Origin: a virus
Reading direction: 5' to 3' (one strand)
IMG/VR virus record: IMGVR_UViG_3300020229_000001
Coordinates: 1-64,000 of that record
DNA: 64,000 nt
Positions 7,895 to 15,938 of the stretch are shown one piece after another; position 1 is the stretch's first letter, and each line of letters begins with the position of its first letter. The translations under genes were made by a program, and so were the position numbers. The notes below the pieces were generated by a model. The model was not told the DNA's origin and searched no databases. It saw nothing but the letters and a program-made list of their open reading frames with translations.

Positions 7895-10318
7895 TTATCC
7901 GGCAGTCGGAGGTTTTGGAGGGTTGGCGATATTGTTGACCAACCCAGCCTGGCTTTGCGAATTCTGGCCGTAGATCTCCCCAGCTATCTTTTGCCTGGCC
8001 GCGCTTGGCCGTGGCGCTGCTGGGTGATGCCCTCCGCCGCCATGCGCCGCTGCTGGAGCAATGTCCGGCACCGGAGGCCCATTGTGGCCTTTGGTTAAGT
8101 GCGCAGCCGCTTGGTAATACGCCTCTTTGTACTTCTGAAGCGCCTTCTTGTCGGCTCCTTTGACCTCCGCCGCGGCGATGTGTTCGTTGAAATGCTTGAG
8201 CGCTTGAACGAACGGAGGAACGCCTTCCGGAGGCAGTCCCCCAGGGGGGATTGCCTGGACGACCGGCATGAGCTTGAGCATAAGCGTGTCCAAGTGAACC
8301 CCGTCGTTGTCTCGAGGAGATACCGGAATCTCCTGGCCGGCAATAATCGATTGAAGCTCGATAATCTGCTGCCGCGTCGCCTCAATTGCGATGGCTTCGA
8401 TGCTGTCTTTCGGGAGGATGACCTGGTTGGCAACCGTCTCTCCCATTTTTCGGATCCAGTCGAGCTTCATCAACTCGTCTTGGTTGATGCCGGGATTTCC
8501 GGTGTAGCGCTGGATCATCATGTCCAGGATTTGATTGTCCTGGGCCGTCGTGTCCTGGAGCAATTCCATCGCCGGCGAGAATGCCATCAGCAGAATATCT
8601 GCCGGCGGCACATTGTGCTCTAGCATCTCGAGGCAACAATTAATTGCGTCCTCGTCCAGGTGCTCTGGAACTTCAAACGGAACCAGGAACGGAGGAAGTT
8701 CCATGTGAGAGCGGTCAAACGAGTCCACCACTTCGCGACGCGCCCAAATTGCGCCTTCTTGGTGCTGCCTAGCTAGGTCCAGCTTGCCTTTGAGATCCGC
8801 CGCCGCCTTGAGGTGCTCTGGGTGACAGATCCCGCGCTGCATCCGTTCAATCCCGTGGCTGAATTGCCGGCTGAACCGCATGAGAATTCCCTGCCGGAGC
8901 TGATTTTCAATAGCCGCAACACGATTCACCTCGGACGCCGTCTTGCGCTGCTGAGTTTCAACCGGAGATCCAGGAAGGAACGTTCCGACCTGAATTTCTG
9001 CAAGCTGAGAAACAAACTGATCCAGCTTCAAGAAGTCATCAATGTCCGCCGGCAGGTTGCCAGGGACGACCTCATACCCTTCCGAGATGTACGCAATGGG
9101 ATGATGAACCGTTAGCGGCGCCGCGTTTGGCTTCGCTGTCGGTAGCTTTTTGAGCAGGAGGAGCCCCTTTAGGTAGGCATTGTCCACAACCAAGTTACGA
9201 GCCTTGTCCACAGAGATGTGAGTATTGTACAGGTCGCGACCAGCGCCCCTGGAGGACATCAGACCGCCGCTGCCGATCTCGACAGCAAACAGCGCCAGGG
9301 TCTCTGACATTTTGTTGTACCGGTCCAACTGCGTGCAAATCTCGTCGCCGGACTTGTCGTCAAAGAGGAACCGGCTGATCTTCCCGTGCGGTTCTTTGAC
9401 CAGGATTTCCCCGAGCTCAACGTATTTTGCGTCGTTTTCGTAGGAGGCGCCGTAGCTGCCCTCCCGAATCCAGTCTTCGTACCGGCGCGCATCGTCGTCA
9501 GCGTCCAGTGTCCGGCCCGCGGGGATGGCGTTGTTGATGCTCCTCACCAGGTTGTTGATGTGCCAACCTGCCGCCGCGGAGTAATTTGGGCGTTCCAGGA
9601 TAGGCAGAAGCTCTGCAATCTGATACCGGCGTTTACGCGCCCAGATCGGCGTTGCGTCAGTCACCTGAGGCGTTTCGATAGAGAAGAACGTGTAATCCTG
9701 TCGGAGAAACTCGGCCTTCCAGTCGCGAAGGTCGTCCCAGCACCAGGCACAGAACCCGAAAGTTGTATTTTCATGGACGGTCTGGGCAACGAGGTCGTCA
9801 AAACCGGACCAGCCGCGGATGCATTTGGTGATCGCTTCTCGGAAGGTCTTGGTCTTGTGATCAGAATCAATCTCGTCCAGGGGATGCTTGGCAAAAGTGA
9901 GCGTCGGCGTCTGCTCAATGACCGCTTTAAACGGCGGCTGAATACGGCTCACCATTGTGCTCAGGAAGCCAGTAGGACGATTCGAGCGCCAATTCTGGCC
10001 CATAGACTCGAGCTTCTTTGGCGAATACGGAGGCTCGTTGTTGAGCTTCTTCTGAATCATTTGATTCTTCCGGTTCCGCTCAACGTTCTGCTGTTTCAGA
10101 CGGCGATACGCGGAATGGGCTTGAAGCGCGTCCTTAAACGTCCGGCGAACCGTAAGCGTCTCCGGATCGACCGTATCCATGTTTCCGTTGTCTGGATCGC
10201 GGACGTCTAGCCCGAGAACCCGTGGCTTGTCGTGAGTGTCCGATACCCTGGGCGCCTTGTCCGCAAACGCATCGGTAATGCGAGGGTCCAGTGGTTTAAT
10301 CGTCGAGGAAGTGGCCAT
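7895..10318 (-). CDS. Portal protein (podovirus-like)
   Basis: An 807-residue protein. The basic N-terminal helical region (RRLKQQNVERNRKNQ), the aromatic wing-like region (about 190-260), and the helical stem and crown segment with QQRKTASEVNRVAAIENQLRQG near residue 500 match portal proteins of large podovirus type. The T-A-S-E-V motif followed by a long helix is typical. The C-terminus is Pro/Gly/His-rich and probably disordered. It forms the dodecameric DNA gate bound by the terminase. Gene order (terminase, portal, scaffold, capsid) supports the call. Confidence 0.85.
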   Translation of the reverse strand: MATSSTIKPLDPRITDAFADKAPRVSDTHDKPRVLGLDVRDPDNGNMDTVDPETLTVRRTFKDALQAHSAYRRLKQQNVERNRKNQMIQKKLNNEPPYSPKKLESMGQNWRSNRPTGFLSTMVSRIQPPFKAVIEQTPTLTFAKHPLDEIDSDHKTKTFREAITKCIRGWSGFDDLVAQTVHENTTFGFCAWCWDDLRDWKAEFLRQDYTFFSIETPQVTDATPIWARKRRYQIAELLPILERPNYSAAAGWHINNLVRSINNAIPAGRTLDADDDARRYEDWIREGSYGASYENDAKYVELGEILVKEPHGKISRFLFDDKSGDEICTQLDRYNKMSETLALFAVEIGSGGLMSSRGAGRDLYNTHISVDKARNLVVDNAYLKGLLLLKKLPTAKPNAAPLTVHHPIAYISEGYEVVPGNLPADIDDFLKLDQFVSQLAEIQVGTFLPGSPVETQQRKTASEVNRVAAIENQLRQGILMRFSRQFSHGIERMQRGICHPEHLKAAADLKGKLDLARQHQEGAIWARREVVDSFDRSHMELPPFLVPFEVPEHLDEDAINCCLEMLEHNVPPADILLMAFSPAMELLQDTTAQDNQILDMMIQRYTGNPGINQDELMKLDWIRKMGETVANQVILPKDSIEAIAIEATRQQIIELQSIIAGQEIPVSPRDNDGVHLDTLMLKLMPVVQAIPPGGLPPEGVPPFVQALKHFNEHIAAAEVKGADKKALQKYKEAYYQAAAHLTKGHNGPPVPDIAPAAAHGGGGHHPAAPRPSAARQKIAGEIYGQNSQSQAGLVNNIANPPKPPTAG

Positions 10319-10319
10319 A

Positions 10320-10904
10320 TTAAGTGAGAACGTTTACCCAGCAGTCAGCCGGCAAGTTTGCGGCTTTGTTCAGGGCGTCCCGATCCAGGAACACCGCGCT
10401 GCGATTGTCGTGGCGCATTACAAAACAGCCGCCCAAGTTGACAGACGACTTTACGTCGCGGCCCTGGCGCACGCCGGCGCTCAGGCGATCAACGGCAGAC
10501 ACGCAGGAGGAGCAGGATGACCTCCAATTGAGGTTCTTGGGGCATTTCTCGCACACTTGCGCCCGAGCCTCGGCCAGCTCATCCAAGACCAGCGGGTGAG
10601 GCTTGCTGGAGTTCAGGACCAGCTTGGCCCACGCCTGAACATCATTCATCAACTGCGTCCCCGTCGTCGGCGTCAGGTAGCTGATTACACTGACCGCGTC
10701 AACGCCGTGACAAAAGTGAGGCCAATTCCCGCAAATATATGAATTAACGTCTCCAGTGACATCGTTTTGAGGTAGATTGTTTTCAGCTCTAAAATTAGAG
10801 ACGACTTCAATAAGGTTGGCATAACAGTCACCTTCTAATGTTACGTCGCCCTGTTTGAAATGCCAGCCCCCAGGGGGGACCATTCCTTGAATTGGAGTCG
10901 CCAT
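10320..10904 (-). CDS. Hypothetical Cys-rich protein with CxxCP motif
   Basis: A 194-residue protein. The N-terminal half (GGWHFKQGDVTLEGDCYANLIEVV) is globular. The C-terminal half has CEKCPKN, SSCSSCVS and a later GGCFVMRH, a spacing that suggests a zinc site. Similar small Cys-cluster proteins are encoded next to portal genes in phages, but the function is unknown to me. It begins at an AATAAATG leader and is followed directly by the portal gene. Confidence 0.6.
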   Translation of the reverse strand: MATPIQGMVPPGGWHFKQGDVTLEGDCYANLIEVVSNFRAENNLPQNDVTGDVNSYICGNWPHFCHGVDAVSVISYLTPTTGTQLMNDVQAWAKLVLNSSKPHPLVLDELAEARAQVCEKCPKNLNWRSSCSSCVSAVDRLSAGVRQGRDVKSSVNLGGCFVMRHDNRSAVFLDRDALNKAANLPADCWVNVLT

Positions 10905-10938
10905 TTATTGGATATTACCATTAATTCCAGCAACGCAA

Positions 10939-11490
10939 TCACAAAACAAATTCGTGATGGCATTTCGGACAAATAGTTGTATCTCCGTCCGCCTTCTTCT
11001 CTTCTTCATCTGCCACTTCCGGAGGTAGTTCCGGCGATCCAATTAATTCATCTAATTCTTCTTTGGTAAATCCCAATAATTCCAAATCAAACCCCTGGTC
11101 GTTCAAGGAATCAATTTCTGAAGCCAGTACATCAAAGTCCCAGCCGGCCATATTTGCGAGCTGGTTGTCTGCAATCACTAATGCTTGAACCTGAGCGTTA
11201 TTAAGGTGATCGAGCTTAATTACCGGCACCATTAATTGACCCACCCTGGACGCCGCTAATACCCTGCCGTGGCCCGCAATTATTTTTCCACCGGAATGGA
11301 TTAAAATTGGGTTTGTGAATCCAAAGGTCTTAATGCTTTCAGCAATCGCGTCAATTTGTTCGTCTGTATGAGTGCGTGAGTTTCTGGCGTAAGGCGTTAA
11401 CTCTGAAATGTTTATCATCTCAACCTGAAGTCGGCCTGGGGAATTGTTTGTATTTTCAGACATATTTTCTGAAATATTATTGACCGCCAT
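10939..11490 (-). CDS. ParB-like nuclease/CTPase-fold protein with zinc ribbon
   Basis: A 183-residue protein. The ParB N-terminal fold is visible: L-TPYARNSRTH (31-41), IAESIKTFGFTNPILI (49-64), GG-KIIAGHGRVLAA with the GHxR signature at 73-76. A helical extension follows, and the protein ends with a CPKCHHEF half zinc ribbon (about 174-181). Phage proteins of this type often accompany DNA modification or packaging genes and may bind DNA in a CTP-dependent way. There is no partner ParA or methyltransferase in the window. A different ParB-like gene lies at 21848. Confidence 0.8.
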   Translation of the reverse strand: MAVNNISENMSENTNNSPGRLQVEMINISELTPYARNSRTHTDEQIDAIAESIKTFGFTNPILIHSGGKIIAGHGRVLAASRVGQLMVPVIKLDHLNNAQVQALVIADNQLANMAGWDFDVLASEIDSLNDQGFDLELLGFTKEELDELIGSPELPPEVADEEEKKADGDTTICPKCHHEFVL

Positions 11491-11492
11491 TT

Positions 11493-11678
11493 TTATTGCG
11501 ACAATAATCCCCCCCGTGTCTGGGCTGTGATCTTCACGAGGTGGCGGCCTGGGCGCACAAGCTCATCAACCATGTGTTGAAGGAGTAACGAGGCCGTCCC
11601 GAAAGAGGCGGCCTCAGCTTCCCTTGTCGCCAGATGATTTGCAGGGAGACCCTGCAATGGCCTTGATGTTTGGTCCAT
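11493..11678 (-). CDS. Probable small hypothetical protein upstream of parB-like gene
   Basis: A 61-residue ORF starting at an internal ATG (11678) and ending two bases before the ParB-like ATG, the tight spacing typical of this operon. The sequence is balanced and protein-like (ASFGTASLLLQHMVDELVRPGRHLVKITAQ). Longer versions of this frame run antisense into the tRNA gene and are not credible. Perfect inverted repeats at 11590-11615 and 11639-11657 lie inside it and could instead indicate a structured RNA. I do not recognise a family. Confidence 0.45.
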   Translation of the reverse strand: MDQTSRPLQGLPANHLATREAEAASFGTASLLLQHMVDELVRPGRHLVKITAQTRGGLLSQ

Positions 11679-11707
11679 GAAACAAAGGCAGGCAAGGGTA
11701 TAACAGG

Positions 11708-11741
11708 GGGGGGCCGGCGTCGTTGTGGTCGCCGGCTCCCC
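11708..11741. other. Strong 12-bp hairpin upstream of tRNA genes
   Basis: 11708-11719 pairs with 11730-11741 (12 pairs, one G-T, loop of 10). No U-run flanks it on either strand. It lies between the minus-strand small gene and the plus-strand tRNAs, so it could separate opposing transcripts, process the tRNA precursor, or belong to an uncharacterised RNA. Confidence 0.5.
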
Positions 11742-11793
11742 AGCGCGACACCTGCGGGCTGGCACAAGTGCCGGTCGAATCAGTGGTGCGACG

Positions 11794-11820
11794 GCTCGGA
11801 GAGAACGAGCATCTTTTTTT
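11794..11820 (+). terminator. Short hairpin plus T-run before tRNA-Met
   Basis: A 5-bp stem (GCTCG at 11794-11798 with CGAGC at 11806-11810) is followed by ATCTTTTTTT. It looks like a weak rho-independent terminator on the plus strand, but it stands immediately before the tRNA rather than after it, so it may be coincidental. Confidence 0.25.
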
Positions 11821-11895
11821 AGCGGGGTGGAGCAGTGGTAGCTCGTCTGGCTCATAACCAGAAGGTCGGTGGTTCAATCCCACCCCCCGCCACCA
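11821..11895 (+). tRNA. tRNA-Met(CAT), initiator type
   Basis: A 75-base cloverleaf with encoded CCA. Arms: acceptor GCGGGG/CCCCGC with position 1 A opposite position 72 C (unpaired), D stem GAGC/GCTC, anticodon stem TCTGG/CCAGA with loop CTCATAA, and T stem GGTGG/CCACC with loop TTCAATC. The unpaired 1-72 position and the A11-T24 pair are hallmarks of bacterial initiator tRNA, and the body resembles E. coli tRNA-fMet. Of the three G-C pairs initiators usually carry at the base of the anticodon stem, one is T-A here. It lies on the strand opposite to nearly all genes. Confidence 0.93.
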
Positions 11896-11900
11896 ATTTT

Positions 11901-11975
11901 GCCGTGATAGCTCAGTGGTAGAGCAGGGCTTTTGTAAAGCTCAGGTCGTCAGTTCAATCCTGACTTGCGGCTCCA
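11901..11975 (+). tRNA. tRNA-Thr(TGT)
   Basis: A 75-base cloverleaf with encoded CCA, five bases after the tRNA-Met. The acceptor GCCGTGA pairs with TTGCGGC (two G-T pairs), D stem GCTC/GAGC, anticodon stem GGGCT/AGCTC with loop TTTGTAA (anticodon TGT), T stem GTCAG/CTGAC. It reads ACA and wobble Thr codons. Thr is very frequent in the collagen-like fibres of this phage, which may explain its retention. It is probably co-transcribed with the tRNA-Met. Confidence 0.93.
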
Positions 11976-12136
11976 ATTTCGGGACGCCGAATCGGGAACG
12001 CCACCAAGAGTTAACAGGCGTGACGCTGGGAAGAGACCCAGGATAAGTTGCGAGTGTCTGCCAAGGGTTGTGAGACTGCCCTATGATTGGACGCCCGCCC
12101 CCGCGTCTGGCTAACCGCAAAGGGGGCACCTCTGAC
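11976..12136. other. Non-coding stretch after the tRNAs
   Basis: No convincing gene on either strand. One short hairpin (12026-12030 with 12037-12041) is visible. A 62-codon minus-strand frame here only reads antisense through tRNA-Thr. Together with 11679-11820 it forms the longest protein-free region of the window (about 460 bases, interrupted by the two tRNAs). Confidence 0.6.
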
Positions 12137-12331
12137 CTATACAGGCGGCCTATACAGGTAAGCGTGCGATGGGCAGCAGTACACTAGGCGCCCGTCCGCG
12201 GTCTTGCCTTTGGTCGCCGTGAGCGTATCGCACCGGAGATACTTCGCCTTACCCTGCTTCTCAACGTGGTCGCACCGCTTCACCGCCGGCACACGCTGGT
12301 TCTTTTCTTTCTTGGGGCCACCGGTCTTCAT
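12137..12331 (-). CDS. Small basic protein with Cys/His pairs
   Basis: A 64-residue Lys-rich protein. Cys and His are spaced as C-x-H (about 20-22), C (about 34), CC (about 51-52) and H (about 55), which could bind zinc. It ends CCPSHAYLYRPPV. Its ATG overlaps the upstream stop (ATGA), so it is the last gene of the terminase group. I do not recognise a family. Confidence 0.6.
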   Translation of the reverse strand: MKTGGPKKEKNQRVPAVKRCDHVEKQGKAKYLRCDTLTATKGKTADGRLVYCCPSHAYLYRPPV

Positions 12332-12543
12332 TTGGTGTTTCCAGCTTGAGTGAATGTATGGGCCAATGTTCCTGGGGCCAGGCCAACATGGGGGGTCTCC
12401 GGAACAGGGGGGTCAGTGTCATTCGCGTCAGCGAGTCCGGTTTTTTTTTCCAGCTCCGCCACTCGGATCATCAACTCAGCCACCTTGCCGGCGGTCCTGG
12501 CCGCTTTCTTATTGAGCGCATCAAACTCTTCCTGGGGGATCAT
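12328..12543 (-). CDS. Hypothetical coiled-coil protein
   Basis: A 71-residue protein. Residues 1-40 form a heptad-like helix (EEFDALNKKAARTAGKVAEL); the rest is Pro/Thr-rich. A strong Shine-Dalgarno-like GGAAAGGGGG lies 6-8 bases before the ATG. Both ends overlap neighbours by ATGA. Function unknown. Confidence 0.6.
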   Translation of the reverse strand: MIPQEEFDALNKKAARTAGKVAELMIRVAELEKKTGLADANDTDPPVPETPHVGLAPGTLAHTFTQAGNTK

Positions 12544-12692
12544 CGTGCCCCCTTTCCTAGCTCTGCCAGCCTAATACGGGCGTAGGCGTCCAGTAACCCG
12601 CTAGCGCAGGAAGATACCGCGATCAACACCGCAATGGCCCCCATGAGGACCAGTAGGCGGTTAAACGTTCGTTCTTGGGTCTCGTTATTCAT
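12540..12692 (-). CDS. Small single-TM protein
   Basis: A 50-residue protein: charged N-terminus (NNETQERTFNR), one membrane segment (about 13-32, LLVLMGAIAVLIAVSSCASG), basic C-terminus. Its ATG overlaps the terminase stop and its stop overlaps the next ATG, which supports translation. The Cys at the end of the hydrophobic stretch (SSC-A) resembles a weak lipobox. Function unknown. Confidence 0.6.
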   Translation of the reverse strand: MNNETQERTFNRLLVLMGAIAVLIAVSSCASGLLDAYARIRLAELGKGAR

Positions 12693-14563
12693 AAGCTGAA
12701 ATCAACAAAGTTCATGTCTGCATCCACCACACTGTAAATCTCTTTGCCTGTCTTTGCCTCCGCCCTTGGCTTCATCATACGCGCCTCGCTCTCGCCCCGC
12801 TGCCGGAGCAAATACACCAGCAGACTCAGGGAATCCAATGCGTCCGGCGACGGCTGACCGGTCCGCTTCCGGTAGTCTCCTTTCGACTCAACCCGGACCT
12901 TGCCCAACCCCTTCTGCCTGTACCGGCGCCCCGTAGCCTGCCTGGTCAACTCCTCGGCCCGAAACCCAGGCGAGATCTTTAGCCAGCCAAACTCCATGTA
13001 CCGCGTCAAGCCAAACAACAACTCAGTCACAACGCCGTCGTACAGCTCTGAGGCTTTCTGGCTGTCGTCTCCCAGGATGAACGCGTCAGTCGCGGCCCAG
13101 GAGTAGTTCACCCCCATTACCTCTTCCGACCAGAGCGTCTTGAGCGCGTCGTGTACCCCCGACCCGTTCCCCGTCCGGTCCACACACACCCACCGCGGCT
13201 CAACCTTCATTGTCTTGCAGAACTTTTGGATCGCCTGCGCCTGCTCAATCGTCGCCGCCTTAGGAAAGGGCACCTGGCTGTCCAACTGAAGCACCGTCCT
13301 GGCGCCCTCAGGAAACGGATGGAACTTGTCGTCCCGTCCCGTCCACCCATCCGCCAACCCCCAGCGGCCATAGCTGCACACCGTCTGATCGTTCCCCTCG
13401 AGTGCCAAGTCGAACCCAGCCACCGCTGTCACCGCCCCAATGAACCGGACAATGCCCACCGCGTTGTCCACCAAGACCGGCGAGATGAGTCCCATGCTGA
13501 TCCCCTCGTCCGGAAACCACCCACGCGCCATCGTCATCGCCTCCGCCGTTTTGCCCCTGGATACATAGCTCATGTACCCCTCGTAGGTCTGGAGGCCGGC
13601 GTACACTAGCTTCCGCTCCTTCACGTTCTCACAACGCGCCGCGTCCAGGCGGAGGACGTGCCACCCCTCCCTGGACTCCCACTCATGGTCATCCTCAATG
13701 TCGATACTGCCCCAGCCCGACGACGGCTCGCACCGCTGCCCGAACTCCGAGGTCCGGTCTTTGGGGTTGCTGGCCGCGAAGATCTTGATGGACCCAGGGT
13801 GCGCGTGCAGATCAACCGAGGACAGGATGTTGTTGCAGCCCTCCCATACCCCCGCCGGTATCTCCTCCGCCTCGTCAAGGACCACCATCGTCCGAGACAG
13901 CCTGCCCCACCGCCGATGAGCCGGACCGAACCGAGGTGACGGGTGGAACCCACGGAGCGTCCCGTGCCCCGACTCCCCCCTGGGGATGGCCACCAGGTGA
14001 ATGCCCTGCTTGCTGTCCGGCGTCACCTGGATGCTGTTGACCAGGTCAGACTCGAACTGGGTAGGCGGCCTGACGAGCGCTTGCCGGTGAAAGGTCTTGA
14101 TGCTGGCGAAGATGTTCCGCTCTGCGTGCTCCCTGGTCAGCGATACCACCTTGATGGCCGTGTACTCAGGGTCGCGGAACCAGTCCAAGTAGAACCAAGC
14201 GCCGCCACAGAAGCTCTTACCCATCGCGCCGGCGCCCTGGATCAACAGCTTGTCCTGAGCGAACAGGCAGCGCCATGTATCCCTGGAGGCCAGGGGTCGC
14301 CAGTCGTACACGTCCGGCCCCCAGAGCAGGGTAGCAGCCGCCTCGAAGTGGTCGTACTCGAGCATTGCCTGGACGTACTTGTAGATGACCTGGCGTGCCA
14401 TCTCAGGAGTGAGAGCGAGCGAGGACGGCGGGCGGTCGCTGGCGTTGCGGGCTATGTACGCCGCCCCCTCCTGGAGGCCATCCTCGCCCTTGTCAGCCAA
14501 GCGTCGAGCCTCGAGAGCGATGGCCATCGTCCGATCCACCGTGCGTGCGCGTACAGCAGGCAT
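12689..14563 (-). CDS. terL: Terminase large subunit
   Basis: A 624-residue packaging motor. The ATPase domain has Walker A GAGAMGKSF at about 110-118 and Walker B VVLDEAEE at about 227-234. The RuvC-like nuclease domain has Asp residues in GFDLAL (about 383), CVDRTGNGSG and SPDALDSL near the C-terminus, as expected for headful or cos-cutting terminases. It translocates DNA into the prohead through the portal and cuts concatemers. Its ATG overlaps the stop of a small membrane protein gene. The terminase small subunit gene lies just upstream. Confidence 0.93.
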   Translation of the reverse strand: MPAVRARTVDRTMAIALEARRLADKGEDGLQEGAAYIARNASDRPPSSLALTPEMARQVIYKYVQAMLEYDHFEAAATLLWGPDVYDWRPLASRDTWRCLFAQDKLLIQGAGAMGKSFCGGAWFYLDWFRDPEYTAIKVVSLTREHAERNIFASIKTFHRQALVRPPTQFESDLVNSIQVTPDSKQGIHLVAIPRGESGHGTLRGFHPSPRFGPAHRRWGRLSRTMVVLDEAEEIPAGVWEGCNNILSSVDLHAHPGSIKIFAASNPKDRTSEFGQRCEPSSGWGSIDIEDDHEWESREGWHVLRLDAARCENVKERKLVYAGLQTYEGYMSYVSRGKTAEAMTMARGWFPDEGISMGLISPVLVDNAVGIVRFIGAVTAVAGFDLALEGNDQTVCSYGRWGLADGWTGRDDKFHPFPEGARTVLQLDSQVPFPKAATIEQAQAIQKFCKTMKVEPRWVCVDRTGNGSGVHDALKTLWSEEVMGVNYSWAATDAFILGDDSQKASELYDGVVTELLFGLTRYMEFGWLKISPGFRAEELTRQATGRRYRQKGLGKVRVESKGDYRKRTGQPSPDALDSLSLLVYLLRQRGESEARMMKPRAEAKTGKEIYSVVDADMNFVDFSL

Positions 14564-14742
14564 CAGAGTACCAGGCCAATGATCCAGTCAGCGACCAGGT
14601 AGGCGCAGCCCAGCATGAGGCCGATGAGGATGCCGGCAGCAGCGGCTAGGAGAACAGGGAGGCAGGCGAACGCGACGCTGCCCCATGCTTTGCCGATAGC
14701 CTGCTCAGCCGCGGTAGTGGGTTGTTTGTCTCGGATTATCAT
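14563..14742 (-). CDS. Small membrane protein upstream of terminase
   Basis: A 59-residue protein from ATG 14742 (a TTG at 14826 would extend it but is less likely). Two close hydrophobic segments (about 23-39 and 42-58) are rich in Ala, Leu and Gly. It overlaps the terminase start codon. Small TM proteins in this position are common, and their role is unknown. Confidence 0.5.
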   Translation of the reverse strand: MIIRDKQPTTAAEQAIGKAWGSVAFACLPVLLAAAAGILIGLMLGCAYLVADWIIGLVL

Positions 14743-14822
14743 AAATGGGACGTTAAGTGGTTGCAAATCAACATTTCCAATTCCACATGACACACGTTGT
14801 ATTAAGTTATGAAGCAAGTCGT

Positions 14823-15407
14823 TCAAACAGCGGATGTTACAGCCATTTGCGTGAACGAAAGCGTCTCAAGATCCGTTAGGCTTGGAGCTGTTTCATCAAC
14901 AGGCCCAGCGTATTGCGACAAGTCAACCGGCGTTGCGTCAATCTCACGCGTGACCGGCACAAGCTCAGCTTCAAGCCATTCCTTGGGCGCGAGCTTGTCG
15001 TCGCGTCCGTACATCTTAAACGTTAGTGCCAAGGCGCTTCCGTCTTGTTGCTGACGCCCGTCTGCTTCGCCGGAGATCTTGGCGTCCGTTTGCAGCGCCA
15101 GGAGCCGGTCAAAGATGGCTTCGACCTTGCCGTCGGCTTTGCGCACAACCTTAGTTGGAACCGTGCCCTCAATCATCTGGCGCAGCAGGTCTCTCTTTGC
15201 GTCCAAGCCCATGACGGCGCGACTGTGAACTTCAGTCTGGATCTCGGCGATGCGAGTCTTTACGTCAGGTCGCTGAGCAAGCCGGCAAGCCTGCGCGTTG
15301 GGATCAACGACGTGAGGAGCCAGCTTTCGGTAAGCGTCGCCCTGGAGAATGCCCTCAGCGAGCAAATGAGCGAAACGTTCGTGCAGTCGGTTTTGTAGAC
15401 GAGGCAT
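14823..15407 (-). CDS. terS: Terminase small subunit (probable)
   Basis: A 194-residue protein from ATG 15407. The N-terminal helix-turn-helix (HERFAHLLAEGILQGDAYRKLAP...), the RPDVKTRIAEIQTEV helix and the AKRDLLRQMIEG segment match the DNA-binding and oligomerisation parts of phage small terminases. The C-terminal part is acidic and flexible. It recognises the packaging site and hands DNA to TerL. It is the first gene after a 234-base AT-rich gap, so it may open the packaging and head transcript. Confidence 0.78.
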   Translation of the reverse strand: MPRLQNRLHERFAHLLAEGILQGDAYRKLAPHVVDPNAQACRLAQRPDVKTRIAEIQTEVHSRAVMGLDAKRDLLRQMIEGTVPTKVVRKADGKVEAIFDRLLALQTDAKISGEADGRQQQDGSALALTFKMYGRDDKLAPKEWLEAELVPVTREIDATPVDLSQYAGPVDETAPSLTDLETLSFTQMAVTSAV

Positions 15408-15641
15408 AAGTGGTTGAATAAAAAGGAAATACAAATAAAGACGGTCGTCTTTCTCTGGATTGACATCTAATCAATTGATTTCAATTAATTGCTAGAAACT
15501 GCTTTATTCATCACACAATTGCAAGTGCATTAAAACAATACGCCTCAATTCTGAACTTTATTCTTGACGGTTGATCGCTTGACTGCTTTAAAATTGAATC
15601 TATAGCCCTGTTATATGATGCTCATATGATAGAAGCCTGGC
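15408..15641. promoter_or_regulatory. AT-rich intergenic region upstream of terminase genes
   Basis: No gene is supported here. The stretch is much richer in A and T than its surroundings. It holds a perfect 12-bp palindrome (15469-15480) next to a similar half site, which could be an operator, and a plus-strand TTGACA at 15460 without a clear -10. It is the largest gap upstream of the head genes, so a late promoter here is reasonable but not demonstrable. Confidence 0.4.
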
Positions 15642-15938
15642 TTATTGGTTGACGATTAGTTGATAGGTGAACAGGCCGGCAATGAGACGGCGACGATTCA
15701 CGGTATGGCTGCCAAATCTGGCTTTCCTGAGGTCGCGCAGCCTGGCTGAAACTGAGGCTTCTGAGGCGCCGGTGATGCTTGAGAGCTCTGTTAGCGTGCG
15801 CCACTTAGCGTCTCGCATGACGCTGAATACCGCGGTGAGTTGCGCTGATAGCCTGGTTTGATCCTGTTTTGGGCTGTAGGTCTTGCCATCAAAGTGCCAG
15901 GGCGCAGGCTGATCAAAGTTGAGTGTTTCTTGAGTCAT
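15642..15938 (-). CDS. Winged-helix DNA-binding protein
   Basis: A 98-residue protein. The central helix-turn-helix (RTLTELSSITGASEASVSARL, continuing RDLRKARFG) is followed by a beta wing (HTVNRRR...LFTYQLIV). This matches small phage winged-helix proteins thought to act in transcription control. Its ATG overlaps the hydroxylase stop. Being the last gene before the regulatory gap, it could control the terminase promoter; this is inference. Confidence 0.72.
   Translation of the reverse strand: MTQETLNFDQPAPWHFDGKTYSPKQDQTRLSAQLTAVFSVMRDAKWRTLTELSSITGASEASVSARLRDLRKARFGSHTVNRRRLIAGLFTYQLIVNQ

Noticed and set aside
9386-10210. Long open frame on the plus strand
   Set aside because: Antisense to the portal gene; a shadow of its codon bias.
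11614-11883. Minus-strand protein with GLNHRPSGYEPDELP
   Set aside because: This is the well-known false protein produced by reading a tRNA-Met gene antisense.
11941-12129. Minus-strand frame ending VRIELTT
   Set aside because: Antisense of tRNA-Thr; not a real gene.
13943-14602. Long open frame on the plus strand
   Set aside because: Antisense to the terminase gene, which has Walker motifs on the minus strand.
15460-15495. Plus-strand promoter with perfect TTGACA
   Set aside because: No good -10 at correct spacing and no plus-strand gene downstream.
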